Positions 17,982-26,941 of a stretch of 64,000 bases of DNA are shown here, piece by piece (position 1 is the stretch's first letter; every line of letters begins with the position of its first letter). A program made the translations under genes and the position numbers. Source of the stretch: Bacteroidales bacterium. Lineage in GTDB: Bacteria; Bacteroidota; Bacteroidia; Bacteroidales; Muribaculaceae. The stretch spans positions 1-64,000 of the forward strand of contig JAUNFY010000008.1 of the NCBI GenBank assembly GCA_030524805.1. Reading direction: 5' to 3'. The notes beneath the pieces are model-generated. The model was not told where the DNA came from, made no database searches, and saw nothing but the letters and a program-made list of their open reading frames with translations.

Positions 17982-18935
17982 ATGATTAGAATCATCGATC
18001 TTATCGACCGGAGCAAATCGCCGTTTCTTTCTCTTGAGATTCTTCCCCCTCTCAAAGGCAACAGCATCTACAAGGTATTTGAAATAATCGACCGGTTGAA
18101 AAAATACAATCCCCAGTTTGTCAATATTACCTCGCATCACAGCGAATATATCTACAAACCTTTGGCAAACGGCACCCACCGCCGGGTCAGCATAGTGAAA
18201 CGCCCCGGCACAGTGGCTGTGGCAGCTGCAATTCAACACAGATATGGACTAACTCCGGTGCCTCACATCATCTGCAGGGGATTCACCCGGGAAGAGACCG
18301 AATATGCACTCATCGACCTTAATTTTTTAGGAATCAACAACCTGATGCTGCTGCGTGGCGACGACAAACGGACTTTCCTGCCGGAAGACAAGGAGTCATA
18401 TCACGAACATGCCACGGATCTGCAACAACAGATCAACCTCTTCAATCAAGGTATCGGGCTTGAGGACACCCGCATTCAGGGCATTGAGACTCCTTTCTCG
18501 TATGGTATGGCTTGTTATCCCGAAAAACATGAGGAGGCTCCCAATATGGATTCCGACATACATTTCCTCAAGATGAAGGCCGACAACGGCGCCGACTATT
18601 TCATCACCCAGATGTTTTACGACAACGACCGATACTTCGACTTCGTAGACCGTTGTCGTGCCCAGGGCATCAACGTCCCCATAATTCCGGGTATCAAACC
18701 CATCTACCGGAAATCCCAACTCACCGTGCTTCCCAAAACCTTCCGCACCGATATTCCGGAAGAACTCGCATCGAGCATACGTGACTGCGACGATGACAGG
18801 GATGTGAAGGAGATAGGTGTGAATTGGTGTATCAAACAGTGTGAGGAACTTCTCGAAAGGGGAGTGCCGGGCATCCATTTCTACACGCTGGGCATAAGCG
18901 ACGGAGTGGCCCGTGTAGCTGAAAAATTATTCTGA
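17982..18935 (+). CDS. metF: 5,10-methylenetetrahydrofolate reductase
   Basis: The start at 17982 is one base after the ROK stop and opens on MIRIIDLIDRS. The 317-residue product is a FAD-dependent TIM barrel that makes 5-methyltetrahydrofolate, the methyl donor for MetH. Family landmarks are FLSLEILPPLKG with the catalytic Glu near residue 20, FVNITSHHSEY, PHIICRGFTREE, LMLLRGDD (about 118-125), YFITQMFYDNDRYFDFVDRC and IPGIKPI. The protein is followed seven bases later by metH, so the pair supplies and uses methyl-tetrahydrofolate from one transcript. Confidence 0.94.
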   Translation: MIRIIDLIDRSKSPFLSLEILPPLKGNSIYKVFEIIDRLKKYNPQFVNITSHHSEYIYKPLANGTHRRVSIVKRPGTVAVAAAIQHRYGLTPVPHIICRGFTREETEYALIDLNFLGINNLMLLRGDDKRTFLPEDKESYHEHATDLQQQINLFNQGIGLEDTRIQGIETPFSYGMACYPEKHEEAPNMDSDIHFLKMKADNGADYFITQMFYDNDRYFDFVDRCRAQGINVPIIPGIKPIYRKSQLTVLPKTFRTDIPEELASSIRDCDDDRDVKEIGVNWCIKQCEELLERGVPGIHFYTLGISDGVARVAEKLF

Positions 18936-18942
18936 CACCTGC

Positions 18943-21900
18943 ATGGAAATAAAGGATTTCAAGGAATTACTATCCCGCCGCGTACTATTGCTCGATGGCG
19001 CCATGGGCACCATGATTCAGCATTACAATCTTACGGAGAGCGACTTCAGGGGTGAACGGTTCAAAACCCATCCAAATCGGCTCGCCGGCTGCAACGATGT
19101 GCTTTGCATCACACGCAGCCAAGTGATCGAGGATATTCATCTCGAATATCTCAATGCCGGAGCCGACATAATCAGCACCAACACATTCAATGCCAACGCT
19201 ATATCCCTTGCCGACTATGATCTGCATGAGGACAGCGCCCTTGTGCGGGAGATAAACCGCAGGGGAGCGATGGTGGCGCGTGCGGCCGCCGATAAGGCTC
19301 AGGTCAGAGCTTGGGGAGGGCGTGCATTAGTGGCCGGATCCATCGGTCCCACCAACAAGGCTACCACCATGAGTCCGGACGTTGCCGACCCTGCATTTCG
19401 GAATGTGACATACGATGACCTTTATTCCGCATATATCGATCAGGTGTCAGGATTGATCGAGGGTGGGGCAGATCTGCTTCTTTTTGAAACCGTATTCGAC
19501 ACTTTGAATCTCAAGGCCGGCCTTGATGCGGCATCCGCCACCATGGCGGAATACGGCGTCCGGCTCCCGGTAATGGTTTCCGCGACCATCTCAAACAAAA
19601 CTAACAGAACCCTGAGCGGTCAGACTTTGCAGGCGTTTGTCAATTCCATATCAGGTTATCCTGATGTGGTGAGCATCGGCATTAATTGCAGTTTCGGCCC
19701 TGAAGATATCATAACAGCTGTCAAGACACTCGGAAACTGTTCGCCCCATTTCGTATCGACACATCCCAATGCAGGACTGCCCGATGCACTCGGCAACTAT
19801 TGCCTTTCTCCTGATGATTTTGCCAACCAGCTTTTCCGGCTTCTCTCCGAAGAAGAGGTCAACATAATCGGCGGATGTTGCGGAACCACTCCGGCACACA
19901 TCGCAGCCTTGCGAAAGCATATCGACAATGCCAAACCAAAAGTGCCGGCTAAACAGGCACCGGCATTGTATCTTTCCGGCCTTGAGGCTCTGGCGGTCAG
20001 GAAAGAAAATAATTTCCTGATTGTCGGCGAGCGATGCAATGTAGCAGGATCAAGAAAATTCCTGCGACTGATAAAGGAAAAGAACTACGACGAAGCAATC
20101 CGCATCGCTATCGCCCAGGTGGAAGCAGGGGCTGCGGTGATCGACATAAACATGGACGATCCCCTTCTGGATGCCACAGCTGAAATGACACATTTCCTTC
20201 GTTTATACGCTTCTGAGCCTGATGTGGCGAAAGCTCCGGTAATGGTGGATTCATCAAACTGGCAGGTAGTGGAGGCAGCCCTGAAGAATCTGCAAGGAAA
20301 GTCGATAGTCAATTCCATATCGCTGAAGGAAGGGGAGGAGTCGTTCATAAGGAAAGCTACCCGCATCAAACAGCTCGGAGCGGCAGTCATTGTGATGGCT
20401 TTCGATGAGAATGGTCAGGCCGACACTTACGAAAGAAAGATTGAAGTGTGCCAAAGAGCCTACCGACTCCTTACCGAGAAATGCGGATTCAATCCCGACG
20501 ACATTATTTTTGACGTCAACGTAATGGCTGTGGCAACCGGACTCGAGCAGGATTCACGCTATGCCATAGATTTCATAGAGGCTGTACGCTGGATAAAGAA
20601 GAATCTTCGCGGAGCCCGCACCAGTGGCGGCGTGAGCAACCTGTCGTTTGCTTTCCGCGGCAAGAACGCTCTGAGAGAAGCGATGCACTCGGTGTTTCTT
20701 TTCCATGCCATCGAGGCCGGCCTCGACATGGCTATCATGAATCCAGCATCAGCAATCAGTTACGATGAAATCGATGAAGAACTGCGATTGGCTATTGAAG
20801 ATGTTTTGCTATGTCGCCGTGCGGGAGCATCTGAAGTTCTGGCTGAATATGCCACTCGCGACATCGCCGCCAAAGAGAAGGCTAATATTCCCGTGGAAGA
20901 CTCTTCTGTGCCCGTCGAAATTCGTCTGCAGGATGCTGTAGTTGCAGGCCGCTCTGACCATCTTGAGGAATATATCGACACTTTGGCTCAATCAGTGAGC
21001 GCTGTAAGCATAGTTGAAGGTCCACTCATGGATGGAATGAGAAAGGTGGGCGACCTTTTCGGGCAAGGACGTATGTTTCTGCCGCAGGTGGTGAAGACCG
21101 CCCGCGTCATGAAAATGGCCGTGGATTATCTGGAGCCCCGCCTTCGCAGAGAATCACAAAACGACGAAAGCCGGTCGGCCGGACGCGTATTGCTCGCCAC
21201 CGTGAAAGGCGATGTGCACGACATCGGCAAAAACATAGTCTCGATAGTGCTTTCATGCAATAATTTCGATGTGATCGACCTCGGGGTCATGGTGCCGGCC
21301 GAAACCATAGTGAAAGCTGCCATCGAACATCAACCCGACATTATATGTTTGTCGGGCCTTATCACTCCTTCGCTTGCGGAGATGACCGCAACTGCCAAAG
21401 CATTGAAAGAAGCGGGATTCGACACCCCGATACTTGTGGGAGGAGCAACCACTTCAGCTCTCCACACCGCATTGAAGATCGCACCCGCCTACGATGGACC
21501 GGTGCTTCATGTCAAGGATGCTTCGCAAAATCCTATTATCGCATCCAAATTGCTTGATGATGCGGACGGAAGGGAGTATGTTAAGTCGATAAGGAGCGAG
21601 CAGGCAAAACTTAGATTCAGACATAATGCTGAAGAAAGAGGAATTATTCCGCTCGATGAAGCGAGGTCGCTGGGCAGGAAAACACGAATCAGCAAGAGTA
21701 GCCCTGCTCCTGCATGCGGTGTCGACAATATTATCAGGCTGAACTTCTCTATCAATGAGTTGCGTCCTTTCGTAAACTGGAAGATGCTGCTTCACGCGTG
21801 GGGCATACATTCAAACCATTGCGAATGCGGATGCACGAAGAATCCTCAGGCTGAAACGCTGCTGACAGATGCCCGTAAATGTCTCGATGAATTGGAAGCG

Positions 21901-22554
21901 AGCGGTAGATATGATGGTTTTGGTCTTGTCCGCATCTGCCGTGCATTCTCTAACGGCGACGACATCACTATCGGCGGCACCGTCATTCCCATGCTTCGTC
22001 AGCAAGCCCACGATTCGGGATTTGCGTCAATAGCCGATTTCATCAATCATGACGGCGACTATGCAGGTGCATTCATGGCAGGTGCCGGACATTACATAGC
22101 CGGGCAATCGCAACTCGCTGCTGATGCAGGCGACAATTACAAGTCGCTGCTGATGCAATCGCTTGCCGACAGACTTGCCGAAGCTTCCTCGGAATATCTT
22201 CACTATCTCACACGCACCAAACACTGGGGCTACACGCCGGATGAAGATATGGACGTGGCCAGAATACTTCGGGGCGAATTTACCGGCATACGTCCTGCCA
22301 TGGGCTATCCGTCGATGCCCGACCAATTACTGAATAAAAAGATATTCGACCTTCTGATGCCGGAAAGTGGCGCATTGGCGAGCATCTCGGAAAATGGTGC
22401 CATGTCGCCATCATCGACAGTGAGCGGAATATATATCGCGCACGAGGAAGCACATTATTTCATGATAGGTCAGCCGGGAGAAGACCAGGTGGCTGATTAT
22501 GCCGAACGACGCGGACTGTCGCAGGCGAGAGTCATGGAGATACTGCGTCTGTAA
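18943..22554 (+). CDS. metH: Cobalamin-dependent methionine synthase
   Basis: 1203 residues, full length with all four modules. The homocysteine-binding barrel has LLLDGAMGTMIQ at 15-26 and zinc cysteines C249, C312 and C313 (GINCSFGP, GGCCGTTP). The pterin-binding domain spans about 345-630 (IVGERCNVAGSRKFLR, IDINMDDPLLD, VMVDSSNW). The B12 domain carries the lower axial ligand His759 in DVHDIGKN, with a SGLI strand and GGATTS nearby. The C-terminal reactivation domain for reductive methylation with SAM covers about 890-1203. No B12 riboswitch is seen, as expected for an internal operon gene. It is followed by a terminator at 22593-22625. Confidence 0.97.
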   Translation: MEIKDFKELLSRRVLLLDGAMGTMIQHYNLTESDFRGERFKTHPNRLAGCNDVLCITRSQVIEDIHLEYLNAGADIISTNTFNANAISLADYDLHEDSALVREINRRGAMVARAAADKAQVRAWGGRALVAGSIGPTNKATTMSPDVADPAFRNVTYDDLYSAYIDQVSGLIEGGADLLLFETVFDTLNLKAGLDAASATMAEYGVRLPVMVSATISNKTNRTLSGQTLQAFVNSISGYPDVVSIGINCSFGPEDIITAVKTLGNCSPHFVSTHPNAGLPDALGNYCLSPDDFANQLFRLLSEEEVNIIGGCCGTTPAHIAALRKHIDNAKPKVPAKQAPALYLSGLEALAVRKENNFLIVGERCNVAGSRKFLRLIKEKNYDEAIRIAIAQVEAGAAVIDINMDDPLLDATAEMTHFLRLYASEPDVAKAPVMVDSSNWQVVEAALKNLQGKSIVNSISLKEGEESFIRKATRIKQLGAAVIVMAFDENGQADTYERKIEVCQRAYRLLTEKCGFNPDDIIFDVNVMAVATGLEQDSRYAIDFIEAVRWIKKNLRGARTSGGVSNLSFAFRGKNALREAMHSVFLFHAIEAGLDMAIMNPASAISYDEIDEELRLAIEDVLLCRRAGASEVLAEYATRDIAAKEKANIPVEDSSVPVEIRLQDAVVAGRSDHLEEYIDTLAQSVSAVSIVEGPLMDGMRKVGDLFGQGRMFLPQVVKTARVMKMAVDYLEPRLRRESQNDESRSAGRVLLATVKGDVHDIGKNIVSIVLSCNNFDVIDLGVMVPAETIVKAAIEHQPDIICLSGLITPSLAEMTATAKALKEAGFDTPILVGGATTSALHTALKIAPAYDGPVLHVKDASQNPIIASKLLDDADGREYVKSIRSEQAKLRFRHNAEERGIIPLDEARSLGRKTRISKSSPAPACGVDNIIRLNFSINELRPFVNWKMLLHAWGIHSNHCECGCTKNPQAETLLTDARKCLDELEASGRYDGFGLVRICRAFSNGDDITIGGTVIPMLRQQAHDSGFASIADFINHDGDYAGAFMAGAGHYIAGQSQLAADAGDNYKSLLMQSLADRLAEASSEYLHYLTRTKHWGYTPDEDMDVARILRGEFTGIRPAMGYPSMPDQLLNKKIFDLLMPESGALASISENGAMSPSSTVSGIYIAHEEAHYFMIGQPGEDQVADYAERRGLSQARVMEILRL

Positions 22555-22592
22555 TCATTTCCGTTTTAAATAAATGATAATATAAATAAACG

Positions 22593-22625
22593 AAAGAGCC
22601 GACCTATACGGGTTGGCTCTTTATT
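22593..22625. terminator. Terminator between metH and folE
   Basis: AAAGAGCCGACC and GGTTGGCTCTTT form a stem with one G-T pair around a short loop, followed by TATTTTCG. It ends metH and, from the A-run on the left, can also serve the convergent folE transcript. Confidence 0.8.
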
Positions 22626-22658
22626 TTCGTGGCAATAAAAATGGTGCTTCCCGGAGCA

Positions 22659-23240
22659 TCATTTGCCGATCAATCTCAGGAATTCCTCGCGAAGCGCGGG
22701 TTCCGACTCAAACCGGCCGCAATAGTCGAAAGTGGTTGTGCTGCTCTCCTGCTTCTCCACTCCGCGCATCATCATACACAGATGCTGAGCAGTGCATGAC
22801 ACTATCACACCGTCGTTGGGCATGGCTTCGGCAAGCAGTGAGCACACCTCGGAAGTGAGCCGCTCCTGCACCTGTATGCGCCGTGCGAATGTATCCACAA
22901 TACGGGCGAGTTTTGAAAGCCCGATCATTTTACCTTTGGGCAGATAACCGATGGAAATCTTGCCGAAGAAAGGGAGGATGTGGTGCTCGCACATGCTGTA
23001 GAATTCGATGTCGCGCACAATCACAACCCGCGAGCCGGCATACTCGAATATGGCTTTGCGGGCTATTTCAAGAGGGTTCTGGCGATATCCTTGCGTGATG
23101 TCGACAAGAGCCTTGGCAGCCCTCACCGGAGTCTTGACAAGACCCTCGCGCTCGGGATCTTCGCCTACCAGCCTCAATATCTCCCGATAATGGCCGGCTA
23201 TTTCTGCAATCAGTTGTTCGTCATGCTCAGTTTTCATCAT
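22659..23240 (-). CDS. folE: GTP cyclohydrolase I
   Basis: 193 residues. FolE converts GTP to dihydroneopterin triphosphate, the first step of tetrahydrofolate synthesis. Zinc and active-site residues are visible: YSMCEHHILPFFGK (first Cys and His ligands, about 81-95), KARI-type LSKLARIVDTFARR, LTSEV and VSCTAQHLCMMMRGVEK with the third cysteine. Two adjacent ATG codons are possible; both overlap the stop of the SPOR gene (ATGA), so the two are translationally coupled. It is the last gene of the tpiA-SPOR-folE operon. Confidence 0.96.
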   Translation of the reverse strand: MMKTEHDEQLIAEIAGHYREILRLVGEDPEREGLVKTPVRAAKALVDITQGYRQNPLEIARKAIFEYAGSRVVIVRDIEFYSMCEHHILPFFGKISIGYLPKGKMIGLSKLARIVDTFARRIQVQERLTSEVCSLLAEAMPNDGVIVSCTAQHLCMMMRGVEKQESSTTTFDYCGRFESEPALREEFLRLIGK

Positions 23241-23755
23241 CTCACGCTTATTTTAGATTTCACTACCCTCATCTCCGAACTGAAATTAGGAAAACTCCTC
23301 TTCAACTCATCGAGAGCCTTTCTGGCCTCTTCTTCCGTCCGGAAGTTGCCGATGCGGGTATACCAGTTTGGGGCACTTGAGAAAGTGTAGACCTGTCCGC
23401 GATACTTCGGAAACCGGGCTACTATTGCATTTCCACGGGCTTTTGCCCTGGCCTCAAGCGAACTCTGATTTCGCCCGTCGCTGAACACCTGAATGCGGTA
23501 GCCATTTTGTTTCGCGTTGGGATCCTTTGTATCTTTCTTCCTTACCCCGAGATCCGGATCAGTCAGGATCTGCTCAAGCAGGTCCGGATCTATTTCTATT
23601 ATGACGTTGCCGTCAGATTCGTTTACTATCCGCTCCACTATATTGTCTTCGCCTGTGGTGTCGGCAAGGACGTTGATGGCTGATCCCGGCAGCATGATTG
23701 CCGCCAGGATCAACGTTATCGAACTTTTTCTGAATCTTCCGGTCATCATGATCAT
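23237..23755 (-). CDS. SPOR-domain envelope protein
   Basis: 172 residues. An N-terminal hydrophobic stretch (ITLILAAIMLPGSAINVLA) acts as a signal peptide. Residues about 88-170 form a SPOR domain: GYRIQVFSDGRN, an Arg/Ala helix, a second strand with VYTFSSAPNWYTRIGNF and a RTEEEARKALDELK helix. SPOR domains bind denuded peptidoglycan glycans at division sites. The start ATG abuts the tpiA stop with no gap, and alternative ATGs lie two and three codons in. Why a glycolytic gene, a septal binding protein and folE share an operon is unclear, although SPOR proteins are often found next to tpiA in Bacteroidetes, as far as I recall. Confidence 0.88.
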   Translation of the reverse strand: MIMMTGRFRKSSITLILAAIMLPGSAINVLADTTGEDNIVERIVNESDGNVIIEIDPDLLEQILTDPDLGVRKKDTKDPNAKQNGYRIQVFSDGRNQSSLEARAKARGNAIVARFPKYRGQVYTFSSAPNWYTRIGNFRTEEEARKALDELKRSFPNFSSEMRVVKSKISVR

Positions 23756-24511
23756 TTAGTCAAAAGCCTCTACAATACCCATGAAGGAATCAGCCTTCAG
23801 AGCTGCGCCGCCGATGAGACCACCGTCTACGTCGGGTTTTGCGAAGAGTTCCTTTGCATTGGAAGGCTTGCAGCTTCCGCCATAGAGGATGGAAGTGTTG
23901 TCGGCAAGTTCCTTACCATATTTTGCTGCGATCACGCCGCGGATGTGGGCATGCATGTCCTGAGCCTGTTCTGCGGTAGCAGTCTTGCCTGTTCCGATAG
24001 CCCAAACGGGTTCGTAGGCAATAACGATTTTTGCAAAGTCTTCAGCTGAGAGATCGAAGAGAGCCTCAACCTGTCCGGCTACAACATCATTGTATGTGCC
24101 GTCTTCGCGCTGTTCGAGCACTTCGCCCACGCAGAAGATAGGAGTGAGTCCGTTGGCAAGAGCGAGTTTTGTCTTTGCAAGAAGCTGCTCGTTGGTCTCA
24201 CCGAAATACTGACGGCGTTCGCTGTGGCCGAGGATCACGTGAGTAGCACCGGTGCTCTTCACCATGGGAGCGCTGACTTCACCTGTGTAGGCACCGCTCT
24301 CATGTTCGGAGCAGTTTTCTGCGCCAAGGCCAAGGAGGTCTGTATCGATCACACCGTGCACGGATGTGAGGTGAGTGAAAGGTACGCAAATCACAACATC
24401 GCAATTTGCTTTCTTATTCTTCAGAGCTGCATTGACAGCATCGGCGAGTTCTACGCCTTCGGCAAGGGTGGTGTTCATCTTCCAGTTGCCGGCAACTATG
24501 TTCTTTCTCAT
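23756..24511 (-). CDS. tpiA: Triosephosphate isomerase
   Basis: The start at 24511 gives [13 protein letters not shown], the canonical N-terminus; the frame extends upstream but has no coding signature. 251 residues. The enzyme interconverts dihydroxyacetone phosphate and glyceraldehyde 3-phosphate. Catalytic residues are Lys11 in NWKMN, His in [12 protein letters not shown] and Glu in [18 protein letters not shown], with phosphate-loop [12 protein letters not shown] near the end. It has its own strong promoter at 24569-24599 and starts the operon with the SPOR protein and folE. Confidence 0.97.
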   Translation of the reverse strand: MRKNIVAGNWKMNTTLAEGVELADAVNAALKNKKANCDVVICVPFTHLTSVHGVIDTDLLGLGAENCSEHESGAYTGEVSAPMVKSTGATHVILGHSERRQYFGETNEQLLAKTKLALANGLTPIFCVGEVLEQREDGTYNDVVAGQVEALFDLSAEDFAKIVIAYEPVWAIGTGKTATAEQAQDMHAHIRGVIAAKYGKELADNTSILYGGSCKPSNAKELFAKPDVDGGLIGGAALKADSFMGIVEAFD

Positions 24512-24568
24512 TTGTTTATTTTTTGGTCTGACCACCCTATATCGGGTGATATCAGTGGTTTTTGTCTG

Positions 24569-24599
24569 CAAAATTAACAAATTTCGGGCATTTACCCAA
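24569..24599 (-). promoter_or_regulatory. Promoter of the tpiA operon
   Basis: Minus strand TTTG beginning at 24600, 20 bases after the TTG, TAATTTTG (24576-24569). Predicted leader to the tpiA ATG is about 50 bases. It lies just past the DUF4922 stop. Confidence 0.7.
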
Positions 24600-24620
24600 A
24601 TATTCCTGCTAAAAAGTTTT

Positions 24621-25511
24621 TCAGATAGCCTGAGGATCTTCACCGCATTCTGAATATATGCGGCGCAACAGGGATTCAGTCAGATTCCCGTAATCATCCT
24701 TGCGTGGCGTAATCACCACACCTGCCATATCTATGCACCCGGGTGAAATCAGCATTTTCCCGGCTTCCTCACCATAGCAGGATGGCCTGTGGGCACGGCG
24801 CGGCACAGCCACTATTCTTAAAAGCGATGACTTGTCGATCCATACAAATACATTAAGCCGTCCTTCATTTATATAGTCGATGCCAATTATGCCTTCGATG
24901 TTTGCCAATGTCTGCATGCCATCGGCATCAGGAGTGATGATCACGCTTTTGAACCCGAAAGGCATGTCAAGATTCAACGACGAAGGGGTCGCGATCCGGT
25001 TTCCACCTCCTGCATCGATTCCATGGTGCGACTCGACCATTTGCATCAAAGGCAATTCATGAGTCTTCACAGCCTGACAATGAAGATGGTCGGGACAAGA
25101 TGCCCCGGCACGGCTACCGTTGAAAAAGACTGTATGCCCCGGCAATTTCTCAGCCATCTCCACCATATCAACCGGGAACCCCTCCTGCGGACGATGCTCT
25201 TTGCTTACGATTGTGAAATGGGTGGGAAAGATAGGAAATGGATTGAGCAGAAGCTCCCATCCGTCGGCTATCGGAATGCCAGCCTGCTCCACGGGGCGGT
25301 TGTCTTTGCAAAGGAAACACCGACGGGCAGATATGGAGGCCTTATCGGTCTTCGCTGCCGTCGATACTATTCGGGCAGGATTGTGCTGAATCCCGACAGT
25401 AAGGTCGCCGAGCCGGAGACTTCTGCGCTGAGTCGATCCAAGTGCCTGATAGTTTTGCCTTGCGAGAGGCCAGACTGCAATCTGGCCATCAATCATTGAT
25501 TCAAGATCCAT
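24621..25511 (-). CDS. DUF4922 protein, HIT-like nucleotidyl phosphorylase fold
   Basis: The start at ATG 25511 is preferred. A GTG at 25571 would extend it by 20 residues but would encode them through the palindrome at 25554-25569. From 25511 it is 296 residues. A zinc-type CFLC (C65, C68) is followed by [11 protein letters not shown] (90-100) and the HIT-like SCPDHLHCQ (H142, H144), the layout of DUF4922, which is distantly related to galactose-1-phosphate uridylyltransferase, GDP-sugar phosphorylases and Ap4A phosphorylase. A nucleotide-sugar or dinucleotide reaction is therefore plausible but unproven. It lies directly downstream of the GT2 gene and a golvesin amidase, and upstream of tpiA. 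Confidence 0.75.
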   Translation of the reverse strand: MDLESMIDGQIAVWPLARQNYQALGSTQRRSLRLGDLTVGIQHNPARIVSTAAKTDKASISARRCFLCKDNRPVEQAGIPIADGWELLLNPFPIFPTHFTIVSKEHRPQEGFPVDMVEMAEKLPGHTVFFNGSRAGASCPDHLHCQAVKTHELPLMQMVESHHGIDAGGGNRIATPSSLNLDMPFGFKSVIITPDADGMQTLANIEGIIGIDYINEGRLNVFVWIDKSSLLRIVAVPRRAHRPSCYGEEAGKMLISPGCIDMAGVVITPRKDDYGNLTESLLRRIYSECGEDPQAI

Positions 25512-25553
25512 CTTCGCGTATGATTGCTTTGGTGAAGTTAATGAAGTTGTTAT

Positions 25554-25569
25554 AAATTTAGACAACTTC
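25554..25569. promoter_or_regulatory. Palindrome-like AAATT-N5-AACTT between GT2 and DUF4922
   Basis: AAATTTAGACAACTTC. One arm differs by one base from the copies at 9985 and 59429. Just to the left, GAAGTTGT (25543-25550) provides a second inverted partner, so the segment 25543-25569 can fold as a longer hairpin. It sits in the 60-base gap before the DUF4922 ATG. Confidence 0.4.
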
Positions 25570-25574
25570 ACTGT

Positions 25575-26912
25575 TCAGAAAGGAATGCTATCCTCCCTTT
25601 CATTGTTCTCATGAATACGTGCCAGCAATTCAAGAGTGCGAACGAAATCTTTGTAGATATTATTCTCGTTCACCTTCTCAATGGGAAGAGCAGCATCGCT
25701 GTTGCCTTCCCATCTACGGCAATTATAGAGCGATTCGTATATACGCCCCACTTTCCATGTGCGCGATATACGCAACGCCATGGCATAATCTTCGCCGTAG
25801 CTGACATTCGGGAATAATATTTCGCGGGCTATCGGAGTGTAGAAAGCTCTGGGCGCTCCGAAGCCGTTGATGCGCAAGGCATTGTTGGCTCCGTTTTCTT
25901 CCGACCATTCCGAATGCGATATCAGACCCGGAGGAATGGGGTTGAGATTGAAGTCGGTCAGAGTATAACTACCCACAACCATCGCGCAATTCTCCTCATA
26001 AAACTTGTCGACAATACGCTGCAGCGTATCATGACCTGAATAAACGTCGTCGGAATCAAGCTGCACTGCAAAACGCCCGCATTCATCCGACTGAATAGCT
26101 TTATTCCAGCATCCACCGATGCCGAGACCCTCTTCGGGGGCCACATGTATGACATGCAGTCTGGCATCGTGGACCGACTGCAGAGCGTCAGTGGTGCCAT
26201 CTGTGCTTCCGTTGTCGACCACTATCACATTGAATGCAAAATCAGTAAGTTGAGAAAGGGCCGACCTGACCGCGTCGAGAATCGTGCCCACCCTGTTTCT
26301 GACGGGAATCACCACACTGGCCTCGACAGCAAAAATGGAAGCACCTATTTCCGCAGGCTTTGGAGCCGGAATAAGAGCATTGAGATATTCAAGATGATCT
26401 CTGCACACCGACTCCATGGCTGCCTGATAATCGGCATTGCGCGGGTCGACATAATCGTGCTGCTGTTGTCCGCTTAGCCTATAGTCGGTGCGCGACTGCT
26501 CATACAGGTATTCATTGATGCAAAGTGCGCCGCGCCCTGTAAGCAGTTTCAGCCGCAGGGCATACCAGCCTCCGTCGGGAAGGTCGTCGATTTCAGGTCC
26601 GAAATCATCCGTAGCATTGAGCACGTCGGCCGAGTTGAGGAGCACGAGCGAACCGAAGTCGAAATCATCCCGGAGCGAGCCAAGCTGATAATCAATCGTG
26701 GGATGATCCTTGACGCTTCCGTCTTTGTCTTTCTCCCTATACCAGGAATAGGTGAGGGGCATGTCGCATGTCGATGCGAGAGTGAGCAAGCGATGCTCGG
26801 AATTCTCGTATAGACGCACTTCCTTGTTGCCTATTTTCACAAGAATGAACTGGTCGAGACCGTTGTTGAAAATCGCTTCTCTCAGATGTGTTATGTTTTT
26901 GAATTGAATCAT
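25575..26912 (-). CDS. Family 2 glycosyltransferase with Bacteroidetes-type N-terminal domain
   Basis: The start is ATG 26912; a TTG two codons upstream is less likely. 445 residues. The C-terminal half from about 195 is a GT-A fold: [37 protein letters not shown] and the metal-binding [11 protein letters not shown] near 290, then a typical LxxxxYxxDYAMALR acceptor block. The first 190 residues form a separate beta-rich domain with [17 protein letters not shown] and HDYVDPRN, seen in a conserved Bacteroidetes subset of GT2 proteins. No membrane segment is present, so it is a cytosolic or peripheral enzyme. The nucleotide sugar and acceptor are unknown. It lies between the golvesin amidase and DUF4922 on the same strand. 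Confidence 0.85.
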   Translation of the reverse strand: MIQFKNITHLREAIFNNGLDQFILVKIGNKEVRLYENSEHRLLTLASTCDMPLTYSWYREKDKDGSVKDHPTIDYQLGSLRDDFDFGSLVLLNSADVLNATDDFGPEIDDLPDGGWYALRLKLLTGRGALCINEYLYEQSRTDYRLSGQQQHDYVDPRNADYQAAMESVCRDHLEYLNALIPAPKPAEIGASIFAVEASVVIPVRNRVGTILDAVRSALSQLTDFAFNVIVVDNGSTDGTTDALQSVHDARLHVIHVAPEEGLGIGGCWNKAIQSDECGRFAVQLDSDDVYSGHDTLQRIVDKFYEENCAMVVGSYTLTDFNLNPIPPGLISHSEWSEENGANNALRINGFGAPRAFYTPIAREILFPNVSYGEDYAMALRISRTWKVGRIYESLYNCRRWEGNSDAALPIEKVNENNIYKDFVRTLELLARIHENNEREDSIPF

Positions 26913-26941
26913 GGTCAATCTGATTTCTCTACTTTGGATTA

